Shown one piece after another: positions 24,801 through 36,218 of a stretch of 64,000 nucleotides of DNA. The notes under the pieces are model-generated. The model ran no database searches and was not told the DNA's origin. It worked only from the letters and a program-made list of their open reading frames with translations. The stretch is taken from the NCBI RefSeq assembly GCF_000150275.1, contig NW_002060945.1:11872-75871 (forward strand). Reading direction: 5' to 3'. The position numbers were made by a program, and so were the translations under genes. This DNA is from Trichoplax adhaerens. Its lineage: Eukaryota; Placozoa; Uniplacotomia; Trichoplacea; Trichoplacidae. Positions within the stretch are counted from its first letter, which is position 1. The number at the start of each line of letters is the position of its first letter.

Positions 24801-26301
24801 CCGTAGCACTTACATTCAACTTATTTAATGATCCTACTGTCACTTATCGTTGATATGGTTTCAAACTTTCCCCTAGATGGACACGTTTGTTACACCTTTC
24901 CGGGATTCTGTTAATACTGCCGTAAAATTAGTAGACCAGAACTTATTTAAACCTTTAGATCAGAACGTTACGAAGAAAATATCTGTTGGACTTAACCGAG
25001 TTTTTGACAAAGTAATTATTGGCAAATCTTTTGTTGCATTATAGCTCTGTTATTGTAATTATTAACATATGATTTTATTTAAATAGCCATTTCAAACTAG
25101 TAAGGTAAAAGGTGATACTGATCCTGAACTCAACACTCATGGCAGTACTAAAGTTGCAGCGCGCTTACTTTCGAATGAGGTATACCAATCTGTATTTAAT
25201 CAGCCTAGAATATGCATGATATAATATGTACGCTTGCAATTGAAGTTATACCCCCTGACTAATCGAATATTGTAATAATCCAATGGTAGTCTATCGATGA
25301 TGATAGCATCCCTCTCCGTATCCTTCTTTTATTAATGGACGAAGTATTTGATTTTCAAAAGAAGTATGCGCTCTTCATTGTATTTCATGTGTCGCTGATG
25401 CACATTCATATAATTGTATCATTTGCTACTCTTTACTCACTACATGAGACTAAAGTTATATTTTTCGTGACCTATTTTTGCAGGAATCAATGGCTGGAAA
25501 GGCATAAAATTATGTTAAGCTTCTTAAAGCAAATGATTAAAGCGACGTATGGAGATAAATTGAATCGGTAAAACATATAGTGCGATCAGACTATTGATGT
25601 ATTGTGCTTCAATGCAAGCAACCACGTCAATGCTTAATTTAAACTTACCTGTTACTCATATAGAAAAATTATTGATCAAGTGCAGTATCTTACATCGTCC
25701 GAACAAATCGCACAATATGTACGACAACTCAGGTTCAGTGTATAGCTAATTTCGAATAAGAACTTAAGCTAATTTTCTGTGTAGTTCTTATTAATTATCT
25801 GAGTATTATATATGTTAATGCAGAGATATATTATGGCCGAACGGTGTATTAGCGGAACCTACGCCTGAAAGGAAATCAGAACAAAAATCACGAGCCCGGA
25901 TTGTTGCTTTAGCTAAAATGTTGGGAAGTGTTCCAGGTAACACATTATAAATTACAGGCATCTTTCTAAAGATAGATAATTAATTGAAAACATTTACATT
26001 ACGCAAATACTAGATGATCTGAGAAGAATCATAGGGTCGGAAACTTGTACGGGAGGAATTGTTAGGTTTGTCACATTATTTTCTATTTCGAGCTTTACTC
26101 ATTTAGGTAACTTTATTGAGAAGTTTTTGATGTAGTATTGATGTAACTTTCATTTTTTCGCAAAGGGTTTTCAATATGTTTCAACAAGCAAACCTGAATA
26201 AGCGTTTATTTTACACTATGATTGAAGCAATTTCCGAATCTGTCTTCCCAGAAACTTTTAGCGATATTTTTGCTAAGCTCTATGCTCACCATTGTAAATG
26301 A
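18886..26301 (+). CDS. SNX13: Sorting nexin 13 homologue (PXA-RGS-PX-nexin C), about 31 exons
   Basis: Exons read as 18886-18995, 19693-19795, 20069-20158, 20265-20386, 20826-20962, 21229-21339, 21515-21603, 21710-21793, 21895-21941, 22028-22113, 22216-22301, 22428-22515, 22607-22668, 22795-22863, 23028-23102, 23188-23292, 23391-23452, 23546-23589, 23674-23729, 23805-23946, 24049-24200, 24340-24447, 24555-24665, 24877-25011, 25087-25179, 25290-25363, 25484-25567, 25664-25732, 25824-25936, 26014-26065 and 26166-26301. All phases agree: 2895 bases, 964 residues, close to vertebrate SNX13. Order: hydrophobic N-terminus (about 10-36), PXA (KRLTGASIIDGPLQ near 90, through about 290), RGS (about 360-510), PX (about 560-710, with WEVYRRYSDFHDLH), nexin C (about 790-925, with LLLLMDEVFDFQ and DILWPNGVLAEP). 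The family acts at ER and endosome/lipid contacts and as a G-alpha-s GAP. The first in-frame ATG exon is not identified, so the N-terminus is open. The family call is very secure; a few borders (23452-23589, 22668) use weak donors. Confidence 0.93.
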
Positions 26302-28489
26302 ATTAAATTCTTAATATGTGACTTTTACAGGTTTTCAACTGTTTAAAATATAATTTTAGCTATATTTTTTTGTGCTTTAAGCACTCAATTTGTATCATAT
26401 AGTGCATACGTTTGAATGAATTGTTAAAAGCCTTGGCTCTTTAATAGTCTTGAGAATTTTTACCTTATATCTATTGCTAGAAAACTTGTTTTATCGTACG
26501 TTACTGTATTTGTGCACACTATCAACGATCAAAGAAAGTTTTCGGTTAATTTTGATCAAGTGCCTTTTAATCTGAAACACCTAGTATGATATAACATGCG
26601 ATCAATATAGCGAGTAGTAAGCATATCAATTTGAAAATGGAGTGCGATAGTACTCATATAACAACATACTTTATGACAAATTAGAAAGGAACAGTTATTT
26701 ATAAGTTGTTAAGTCTAGAATAAAATGTAACTCCTTCGATTTCATTTACCGATTGCATCAATTTAGTAAAGTGTTTTGGGCCTTAAACGGATCATTTTAT
26801 GACATTACATCATTTTAGAGATAATGAAGTTATGAACAGGATTGCAAAGTTTGAACTCTGCGACAGTGAAACTACCTTCAGTTTATTGCTATGAAAGATA
26901 GCAGCTAATACTATAACTACCACTGATGTATGCTACGGTACACAACACATAAATTGAAAGATTTCCTTCAATATGATATTTATCCAGCCTCATTAACTAG
27001 TACATATTATCATGGAGAGTATAAGTACTGTATATCTACTATGTTATTATGCTCATTTCGATAACACCTTCTTAGCCGAATACTGGGGTAGGGCTTTTAA
27101 AAACTCGTGAAGGCATTTCCGATCAACATCTAATATTAGAATCACGAAGCATAACCACATTACTGATTATCTTTACTTAATACACTTAGATGTCTAGAAT
27201 AAAATTTTGATTTATTTAATTTTGAAAGCAATAAAAATTTACGATCACAATCATCCTTCATATATCAACGTTCATACTATATTTTCCATAGAATTGCAAC
27301 TATTTACCAATGAGTAATTACGTGATATCTACTAAACAGAGCTATCACGTATTAATGGATACAGGAGAACATGATTATGTGTACAGATGGATCACATTCT
27401 ACAATAGTATGGATGGATACACGCTTATATATACTCGTAAGTATGCTATTTCAAGAGGGGCAACAGTACTCATCAATGGCATATATGTGTGTTCTAATTG
27501 TTTACGTTATGCAATACATTAGCTAATAGTTATGCGATATAATTAACTATAGCTAATTCTACAGTATGTATAACGAACTGAATGAATATTGTAAGAAGGG
27601 CCTTTCTTGGGATTCTCTATTCTGACTGCAACTCTGGTCTGTTATATCCCAGCGCTACTGCAAATACGTGTATATGAATTGACTTGTGTAAGGTGTCGTA
27701 GTTCTAAACTATATGCACATTGATCCTAGAAATATACCTATGAGGGTATTATTACAACCATACTATGAAACTGAGAACGTTTTGACTAAAATATCATTGA
27801 ATAATGAATCGTATAAATTCTACAACACATATGGCTATATCTATCTTATATGCTGTACGTACTACATACTACATGACAATAAGTATCTTTAAGGTTTCGA
27901 CAATGATGTGAATATTTCATATCCTCTGCAACATTTCTGAAGTTTGTTATTACACTATTAGCATCTTTCAAAAACAGGAAGTTAAAAATAAATTATCTTT
28001 TCTATCAAATATAATCTATATTATCATTTCATAAATTGATTTAAACCTCATATCATAGTTATATTAATTATAGCTGCAAATTACTGTGAAATGGCAACGA
28101 CTGCTAGTTGTACTACAACGTTACTTTCAATAATATAATTAATTCATAGACGTGATACTAATAAAAATTGACTAATAGTATAAAATTCAAGTATTGCGCA
28201 TAATTTTACCTCTAATTTTGAAAGATTAGCGCTAGAATAGAACGCAGAATGTATGCGCTAAATTAAGGATGATAGTGATATATGACAATTAACCATCTAC
28301 GAAAAAATCTCTACTATTGTCTTGCTTGATACTATTCTTTTACTAAATAATTATTGTAATAAATACATATAAACAGATTGATCATGACACACTTTGTAAT
28401 CAGAGTCCTTACAGGATAACCACAAGACAGTTAATCATCAAGAAGAAGAGACCACTGAATGTATTTGTGTAGTTCAAAGTAAGTTGGTA
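26302..28489. other. Intergenic spacer
   Basis: Convergent gap between the SNX13 homologue and GT31 paralogue 3, holding both 3' ends. No gene or repeat stands out; the short frame at 27310-27522 looks like chance. Confidence 0.45.
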
Positions 28490-29656
28490 TTATACAATTC
28501 GCGGAGCCATTTGTAATGCCATTTGGTACATTTGTTTCATTAAGCCAACTTTGACTATGCCATGCTCTGCAAATCGACGACCAACCTCATAGCGTGAGAA
28601 ACGATGATTAGGTCTCAAATAAGGATAGTAAACGTGAAATCCAGGATGATTTCGTGGTCGTACCTTGATTTTACTAGCCAATATGCCAATATAGACATCA
28701 TCGATTGACTGCAGTATTTTGACGTGGGGAGCTACATCAAGCATTTGCGACAAGACATCGAAGGAGAGTACATAAGCAAAGCCAGAAACAAATGGCGGAA
28801 AGGTTTCACCTTTATAATCGTCATAGGACACATAATATTTATGTGTTTTAAGACGACATGGCTTCAAGGCAGTACGTTCAGCTAGTCGACCAACAAAAAA
28901 TTTTTGCGCTTTATTACCCATACTAGCTAAATAGTGGTAGAGTTTTGGAGCATTAACGAAGACATCATCATCACCTTTATAGATAAATACTGGTTTACAA
29001 TACTTAGCAGCCCAAGTCATACCGAATAATGTTTTACGAGTTAAATTTTTAACATGCTCGACGATATCAGTCAAGACTATGTCACCATAGAGCTTGGCTT
29101 CTTTTTCGACTAATTTCCTAATAGTAGCATTTAATGACAGGCTAACAACAAACACTGTACGCCATGCATTGCCTTTCTTGGGGCTTCTTAATGTAAAATA
29201 GCTGCTATTTCCCCATGTTTGACGGATACTTAAACGACGATGGAAATGTTCTGCTTTACTATTGATGGTCAATAGCACATATACCGGTGCTGGACAAGGT
29301 TTAAGTCCACGTTTTGGCTTGACGACTGTGCAATTTTTACAAATTGGTATTGATTTGTTGGCGTTTTCTCTATCATTATTATTTTGATTGTTAGTACTGT
29401 TGATGCAAGTTAAATTATTATCATTATTGCTTATATTGTTATTGATATCATTATTCTCCACAATAGACAATTTTTTTATTGCAGAACGTCGAAAGGCTTC
29501 TTCTGATTCAATGATGGGAATTTTTTTAACTGGCTTAGGAAATAACAAGAGTAAGAGAGTGATGCAAATAAAACAGACAAGCAAGCAATACTTGTAAAAT
29601 GTCTTCATTGCACGAGTACCAATGGCTAAAATGGTGTCCACTCTTTTAATGTACAT
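28490..29656 (-). CDS. Beta-1,3-glycosyltransferase, GT31 family, paralogue 3
   Basis: Single-exon gene of 388 residues from ATG 29656. An internal ATG at 29608 would start at MKTFYKYCLLV, directly before the hydrophobic anchor, and is an equally good candidate. The stem carries an Asn-rich low-complexity stretch (about 68-98). Motifs: RRLSIRQTWG, YKGDDDVF with DDD at about 229-231, FPPFVSGFAYVL, DDVYIG (about 319-324), and a tail with FAEHGI. In the other three paralogues the SGFAY motif is preceded by Cys (YCSGFAY); here it is Phe-Val, so a Cys conserved in this cluster is lost. Expected role: Golgi type II beta-1,3 transferase of unknown acceptor. No intron. Confidence 0.9.
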   Translation of the reverse strand: MYIKRVDTILAIGTRAMKTFYKYCLLVCFICITLLLLLFPKPVKKIPIIESEEAFRRSAIKKLSIVENNDINNNISNNDNNLTCINSTNNQNNNDRENANKSIPICKNCTVVKPKRGLKPCPAPVYVLLTINSKAEHFHRRLSIRQTWGNSSYFTLRSPKKGNAWRTVFVVSLSLNATIRKLVEKEAKLYGDIVLTDIVEHVKNLTRKTLFGMTWAAKYCKPVFIYKGDDDVFVNAPKLYHYLASMGNKAQKFFVGRLAERTALKPCRLKTHKYYVSYDDYKGETFPPFVSGFAYVLSFDVLSQMLDVAPHVKILQSIDDVYIGILASKIKVRPRNHPGFHVYYPYLRPNHRFSRYEVGRRFAEHGIVKVGLMKQMYQMALQMAPRIV

Positions 29657-30009
29657 TGACGATGACACTGGAAATAGATGGCGGACGTAATCGATGTTCT
29701 CTTGACTAGAATCAATCCTCAGTCTCCAAGGTAGTCGATGTTTGTTGCCAATGACTTCCTCTACCTCTACAACTTAAATTACTGAATGATTGGTGGTTGA
29801 TCTTCATTGACAAGGTACCAACATTAGCTCATCCATGGCATTTGTCCGCCATTAGGTTGGGTTAGCGTCTGCAGATTGCTAGATTGCACACTACTAGTAG
29901 ATGCATCTTCCTCCGACGCTTAGTTTACAGCATGCGTTCTTGTGCGCACGCGTGAGAAGATAGGCCGCTTGATCGGACGGTCGGACATTTCTGCCACATG
30001 TGAGTCATA
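29657..30009. other. Upstream spacer of GT31 paralogue 3 with a dispersed repeat end
   Basis: Less AT-rich than neighbouring DNA. Near 29974 lies CGGACGGTCGGACA, a word also found inside the downstream repeat near 30560, so the repeat family appears to start here. Confidence 0.4.
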
Positions 30010-30040
30010 TTAATTAATTTAATTTAATTTAATTTAATTA
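30010..30040. repeat. TTTAA microsatellite
   Basis: Four to five consecutive AATTT units; a simple repeat. Confidence 0.9.
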
Positions 30041-30054
30041 TCACCTACTCGTAG

Positions 30055-30910
30055 ATCATTTCCATTTGTTATAATTTCATGAAGCCAATGTTCGATTCTG
30101 TAATTCGCTTATTTTTCTAAATAAAGCAGCATTGCATTGAAATCTATTCAATTTTAGTTAGTTCTGTTCGAAAGCAATTATGCAAGATCATTGATGTTGT
30201 TGAATATGTAGAAGTGATTAAGAAAAATAGACATAGAAGATCCATACGAAGTACCTAATTTTTCGTGTTTCATTGGGTCTTAAAAGTCTGTCCGTCCGAT
30301 CATGCCCAGTCTAGTCCATTCGGACGCTCGGACAATATGGCACATCTTTTACTATAATACTGGCCTATTCCATGGACTACTAAAAGAAAAGCTTACTTTT
30401 AGTAGTCCATAGCAATTATGCAAGGTAATTGATGTTGTTGAATATGTAGAAGTGATTAAGAAAAATAGACATAGAAGATCCATACGAAGTACCTAAATTT
30501 TCGTGCTTCATTGGGTGTTAACAGTCTGTCCGTCCGATCATGCCCAGTCTAGTCCATTCGGACGGTCGGACAATATGACACATCTTTTACTATAATACTG
30601 GACTATTCCATGGACTGCTAAAAGAAAAGCTTACTTTTAGTAGTCCATAACTATTTCTAACACTTCCATTCGCTCGTATTATTATGCGGATGCTCCATTC
30701 TGTAATTCACTTATTTTTCTAAATTAAGTTATATTACATTGAAATCTATTCTATAGTACTAAATTCTGTTCGAAAGCAGTTATACAACGTCATCAATGTT
30801 GTTGAATATGTACAAGTGGTTCAGAAAAATAGATATAGAAGATCCATACGAAGTAAGGAAATTTTCCATATTCAGCTTCATTGGGTCTAGAAAATTCTGC
30901 CCGTCTAAGA
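30055..30910. repeat. Three copies of an interspersed/tandem repeat with hairpin ends
   Basis: Copy one (about 30055-30410) and copy two (about 30411-30650) are nearly identical over about 238 bases. Both contain AGAAGATCCATACGAAGTAC, GTCTGTCCGTCCGATCATGC and a terminal hairpin with arms ATGGACTACTAAAAG / CTTTTAGTAGTCCAT (30372-30386 with 30396-30410, and 30610-30624 with 30634-30648, the latter with one G/A change). Copy three (about 30652-30910) is more diverged and matches the full length of copy one, including the CTTATTTTTCTAAAT part. It looks like a non-autonomous element that duplicated locally. Confidence 0.85.
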
Positions 30911-30939
30911 TTCTACTACAAAGCCTCTTGACCAAGTCT

Positions 30940-31015
30940 CTCTTTCAGGCCCTTGCATGATATCAGACCGATATTACGACGTAAAATGGTCAGACCAACC
31001 ACACAAGTATCCATG
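30940..31015 (-). repeat. Dispersed repeat fragment matching the 10.6 kb element
   Basis: In reverse, this segment reads GGTCTGACC...ACGTCGTAATATCGGTCTGAT, close to about 10613-10660 on the plus strand. It directly follows the hairpin repeats, as the 10.6 kb copy lies near its own ATGGACTAC hairpin. Confidence 0.6.
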
Positions 31016-31019
31016 ACTG

Positions 31020-31275
31020 ATTGTTTGCATTCGAGATTTTAAAGAAATAAAATCAGTATTCAATACTGCGTTAAAAAGGAATAAAAACATCAAGCACCAG
31101 AGACTAATAGATCCATTCGAAATTTAAAAAAATAAAATTACTCAACACTGCAATAAAAATTAATAAAAATCAAGTGCCAGTGACTGTTGGTTTGTATTGG
31201 AAATTTCAAAGAAATAAAAATGACTCAATACTGCAATAAAATGTAATAAAAAAATCAAGAGCCAAATTGCTCAAA
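31020..31275. repeat. Tandem repeat, three units of about 80-86 bases
   Basis: The units share ATTCGAAATTT...AAATAAAA...CAATACTGCAATAAAA...ATCAAGTGCCAGTGACT, with the ATCAAG word near 31089, 31168 and 31251. Confidence 0.75.
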
Positions 31276-31559
31276 CTTATACTAATCTGTCTGCGTGGAA
31301 TTTGAGCTAGATTGAAAATGTATTTTCTGAATAATTGAAAGATATAATTTAATGCAACACTATGGTTGAATATCTTTCAGCCTTTAGTTATAGAGGGCTC
31401 ACTACGCCTATGTAATGCCTATCTAACACCGGGTCTCTAAATAATATATAATGTACACGAATAGTCTTTTTCTATGTCTGCACTGCAGTATTTTACAACT
31501 TTCTTCTGTAATCTTTCACTATAGAATTTTATACACAGACAAGTCATATTTTGCAACAT

Positions 31560-32380
31560 TTTATTGAACGCTTACTACTTGAATTTACAGATATTATTAT
31601 GTGGGAAACCAGATATAATGCAAGACGGACATATGTACTGTATGTTACTTCATGCAAAAGATATTGAATCAAATTATACGCGTATTATCATGGTATTATT
31701 GATTTTGATATTTGTTATTACATCCGATCTACTATACTTAATTAATTGCAGCCTAATATGTACCAGAATAGCCATACAATTATTTATCACTAATTTCATA
31801 GTGAAATATTCTCTGCTTACAATCACTAGCTATACACTAAATTATATTAATTTTATTTTAATGAAATTAACGTTCCAGACTTCAGCGGTGATTAATTAGT
31901 AAATAAAATAAATGCAGATGTTAAGTGTGTAGGAGGTCAGAAAAGATAGTCTTTAATTGAAATTGACGTTCCATACTTCATAAAGGGATTAATTTGTAAA
32001 TATAATAAATGCAAATCTTGCGTGTAGGAAATCAGTAAAGATAGTGTTTAATGATGTGATGTTATTAGGAGATATTCTCACCTACATGATGTAAGTAATA
32101 ACAATATAACTGTAATTTGTGTGCCAATGTATTGGTGGACTAGCCAGATACTGTATATAAAGGAGCTAACACTAAATAAAGTGGGTATTTTATTGTTGGC
32201 CTAATTCTGCGCTTTTCGAAATTGTCCTCAGCCGGATACATAACAGCAGGTATAATGTTATAAGTTAAAAAGATACTGCATTAACAGAAAATTATGTATG
32301 ATAAAAACCAAATATCATGTTTTCTATTCTCTTTAACTTTTAATGTGATCTTTTAGATGGTAGCTAGGCTAGATATGCTA
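31560..32380. repeat. Diverged segmental duplicate of the 39.0-39.4 kb region, with a small internal tandem repeat
   Basis: Blocks such as TAAATATTCTCTGCTTAC, AATGAAATTAACGTTCCAGACTTCA and GCATTAACAGAAAATTATG match blocks at about 39070-39290 in the same order. Inside, a unit of about 99 bases is repeated from about 31865 to 32050. A 111-codon frame at 31564-31899 lies across it and looks fortuitous (very hydrophobic, AT-driven). Confidence 0.6.
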
Positions 32381-32384
32381 ACAA

Positions 32385-35220
32385 ATTTAAAAATTGATTC
32401 CGTCCAATAAAATTGAGTCAAATATCAGCATAATCTATAAGGACTGTAATTAAAATTTCGCACAACTATAATATCGACATATGGACTTTTAAAATATCTT
32501 AGTAAAGGTATCTGATCATAGCTCATTAGTGGAACCTGGAAAATTGATGTAGCCACCAAATATAGATATTTAGAATAGTTACCGGTTCATTTGGTCTAGT
32601 CGAAGGGAATCTATATCATAACGAACAAGACCTCATATACCTGTAACATTACGAATCACATAATACAAACACAATAGTAATCTTTTAGATCAAATAATGG
32701 AATAATAAGTTAACCGTGAAAATTATCATGTTTAACAACAATCTAATGTGGATGTAACCTGGAGAATCCCTAAATACGATTTTGCAATATTTTACTTAAT
32801 TAATGAATCAAATGAATCTGATATCTGATAGCTTATCCGATCCACTACATTTTTTTGTATATATTGTGATGATGGCTAACAATCATTTCTAAGATAAGCT
32901 TTTTCCTAATTTTCGTCGACTTAGTAAGGAAAACGAAAAGAAATTACAGTATATCTTGAAATTCATATTGATTCCCAGTATCATTAAGACATCGTATAAA
33001 CTTTCATACACTAAATTAATAATCTAATATATGTTGCATACCACGCTGTGTCTTACAAGCAGTATAGCATTTGCTTGATTAATATACGTAGGTATGCTTC
33101 GAGCTAATACATAACTGTTTCCGTGAACTGAGTAAAGGACGCACGGTATAAAAATATGATTTTCATAAAACTACTGCCATTTTCATAGTGCCGTGTACCG
33201 TATATACTTAAATATACTGCTGGTACTATTATCTAAGCCTTGCATGTAAATTGTAATAGTTAAATGCAACAAACCTACGACTTACAATATTCTTTCCACC
33301 AATACTAATGACGAAGGACTTTGAAAAAATTTTATTGCGGGTTCTCTTTAACAAAATTTCTACAACAGCAGAAGTAATTTCAAAAGTAGCTAGCTTTATA
33401 TCTTCTAACCTTAATCACGCACAGCTACTGGAGTATATGCATAAAACTTAACATTTTAGTAAATAATATTGACAATCATATATTTTAAGATCTAAATGTG
33501 TATAACTTTATGCTATACTTTGAATACGCTAGAAGATGCATATAGCACGAGATTGAGCACGACCCTAGCACGATCTGACCCTTAAGCTTATAAATTAGGT
33601 ATCTAAAAAATTCATTGGCCCTTACCCAAAAATAGATTAGTTTTACAATTCTAAATCTACTAACAACCTATCTTGCATAGTAATATATTATTATTGCAGT
33701 ACAAGTACCGTGAACTTTTTAGAGTATTGATTTAGTTTATTTATTTCCCTAGATTGTTTATAGTCCCAAGATCATCAATAGAAATCATTGAATCGTATCA
33801 CCAGTCTTAATACAAGAATTAAATTCTTGAATTACTGTCTTTGGTTTTATGCGAAATCAAAATTGATTAATTCTTTATAATGATAATAAGACCTTACACT
33901 TATAACTGCTAACTTCAGATAGCTCTATATTTTTGAAACGATATTTGTAATCTCCATAACAATAACATGATTTTACTTATACTTATAACCGCTAAATGTA
34001 GAGAGCTCTATATTGTTGAGAAGCCATTTGTAACCCTCACAACGATGACATGACCTTACTTTTACTTAAAACTATTAATTCTAAATAGCTCCACATTGTT
34101 AAAACGCTATTTGTAATCTTCACAACAATAACATGACCTTATAATTATAAAATGCTAGCTTTAAATAACTCTATATTATTGAAATGGTATTTGTAATCTT
34201 CACAACAATAATATGACCTTGCACATACAGTACTTATAACTGCTAGCTTTAGACAGCTCTTTGTGCTGAAATGATATTTGTAATCTCCAGAACAACTACA
34301 TGACCTTGCTTGCACCTAAAGCTGCTAACTTTAAAATAGATCTACATTGTTGAAACGAATTATAACCTCCACCACAACAGCATGATCTTACTTATACTTA
34401 TAACTGTTAACTTGAAATAGCTCTCTATATATATTGTTAAAACCCAATTTATAATCTTAACAACGACAACATGACCTTACTTACGCTTATAACTGTTAAC
34501 TTTAAATAGCTCTATATTGTTGAAACGCCATTTATAATCTTCAAACAATATTAATATTATTAAAAAGTGTATCAAACTGTTAGATAATTGGGCTTTGTAC
34601 ACATTTTTAATAGTTCTGCGCAGATGGTAATTAATTGATACACTAGAGTAGGCGTGACGGGTATTCTAAAGTTAAGATTATAAAGTAAGGTAATAAGATA
34701 TGTTCATGGACGTAATCTATTAATGAATTTTTTGTTAACAATTCTTACATAATTTAGATGTTGATATTTATGAAGATAAGTTGTGGACCTTAAATTTTCT
34801 TTTTATGAAGGAAAATTGTGCTACACTGTTAAATAAAAAGATTTTTTGATTTTCGAATTTCATAATTGAATTAGATTAGGTTTAAATGGAATATTTTTTA
34901 TCTGAGATTTGTAAAGTTTCTAATTAGTAAATTACCAGGTAGCTATATGATTGAGCCCGAATGTAGTGACAAAAGAAGGAAAAAATGAACTTGCATAAAT
35001 TTAATTTCCAAAAAAATCTTTCAGAGTTTGGTACTTGTTTCTTCCACCTTAAACTTAAGTACTAGCAATGCAAATAAAAAACAGACTGCTGACTACGAAG
35101 CTAGAGCGATAGATCATAATATCAGCTAGATTATAAATCTAATAAGAGCAAGTTAATATGGATTTATCTGTAAGCAAAGTAATGAATTTACTATATAGCA
35201 TCGCAATAATATTCATATAA
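32385..35220 (-). pseudogene. Decayed partial copy of the EF-hand/kelch gene
   Basis: Three pieces match the intact gene at 44-50 kb in the same order and strand. About 34985-35172 matches kelch exon 47178-47345 and keeps the acceptor CTTACAG, but a Trp codon has become TAG and the frame is shifted. About 32830-32935 matches exon 46715-46797. About 32490-32632 matches exon 46158-46272, with the adjoining intron also alignable down to about 32385. The reading frames are broken in each. The middle is swollen to about 2 kb by unrelated sequence, including the repeat at 33.9-34.6 kb. Exons for the EF-hand part and the last blades were not found. Confidence 0.8.
33885..34565. repeat. Tandem repeat, about eight units of roughly 84-90 bases
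   Basis: Each unit reads roughly: ACATGACCTTACTT, ACTTATAACTGCTAAC, TTTAAATAGCTCTATATTG, TTGAAACG, ATTTGTAATCTTCACAACAA. Anchors (ACATGACCTT or a variant) fall near 33966, 34048, 34131, 34211, 34301, 34379 and 34466. The array lies inside the kelch relic. Confidence 0.9.
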
Positions 35221-35264
35221 ATTAAATACAGCTAAGTTAGCGGAATATGTACTGAAATGATAAG

Positions 35265-35600
35265 TTTACAAAGAAATATGTTAAGTGCGAGAGGATATAA
35301 AGGTTATACTTTACTATATGCAGTACCGATTAAAGAAGCTACACACAATGTGTATTGAAAGAACAAATATGCTTGCGAGAATGGTTTAAGAGACAGAAAG
35401 TATAAAGGTCATATTTTTTCTATTTGATATGTTGATTAAGGCTACAGCTCTTTATAGTTACCAAAAATGCCTTAGCACAGCTAAAGTTGAACAGAAATTG
35501 TATTGTAATAACAAATTTGCTTGAGAAATTAATCTGCGAGACAGAAAATTTGAACGAAATATTTTTCACATTTGGCTGCCAAAGTAATACATTTAGGCAG
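35265..35600. repeat. Degenerate tandem repeat, about 2-3 units near 148 bases
   Basis: AACAAATATGCTTGCGAGAA near 35363 and AACAAATTTGCTTGAGAAAT near 35510 are followed by matching GAGACAGAAA and ATATTTTT words. The units are diverged, so the limits are approximate. Confidence 0.5.
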
Positions 35601-36218
35601 CTATATGTGCGGTAACAGTGATATATGAGCATCTATTTGACCATCTTTCCTTTCTTGTAATTCATGAATAGGTATGCTAAGTTAGACCAGTTAAGTTATT
35701 GACTACAGACAGCCAGTGAATAAAATCAGTAAACCAAGATACTTCCTTTTGTATTAACATTAATACACAAAGTAATACCATACTTTGTCAACGCTGCACA
35801 TTAGATATAGATGTTATCATAGATATAGATATTGCATGGAAGTTAATACGGAATATGATAGACTATACTGGTTAAGAGCCATATATAATATAGGTATAGA
35901 TATAATGTTGGATGCACAAGTAGATAAAAAATGTAGACACTTAAAGAGCAGATTTCTATCTTCGCTTCTCGAAAAGACCGGAAGTGAAATAGTAATCAAT
36001 CAATTATTGATAATAAGAACTACATTTGTTAAATTACAGTGTGACGGAAACATTGAACCAATAGGTATTTTTATTTTTCACGCTAGCATCGTGATCGTCC
36101 TATGCAGGAAAACGATAACCAACAATTTCTCATTCTAAGTGATAGCAACTTCCATCCGTAATTCGATCCAACTGGTAAATTGCCCTGCAATTTTAAGGTG
36201 CAATTATAATAGATTATC

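Noticed and set aside
29608-29668. GTG-initiated start for GT31 paralogue 3 at 29668
   Set aside because: ATG codons at 29656 and 29608 are available and preferred in animals.
31564-31899. 111-codon hydrophobic frame
   Set aside because: It lies in a diverged duplicated segment; the duplicate at 39 kb does not keep the frame, so it is probably chance.
33885-34565. CRISPR-like spacing of repeated words
   Set aside because: The whole unit repeats, with no unique spacers, and the window is animal-type DNA; it is a minisatellite.
35785-36138. 117-codon frame upstream of the GPCR
   Set aside because: No domain or signal was seen, the composition is AT-driven, and the GPCR already has its own ATG.
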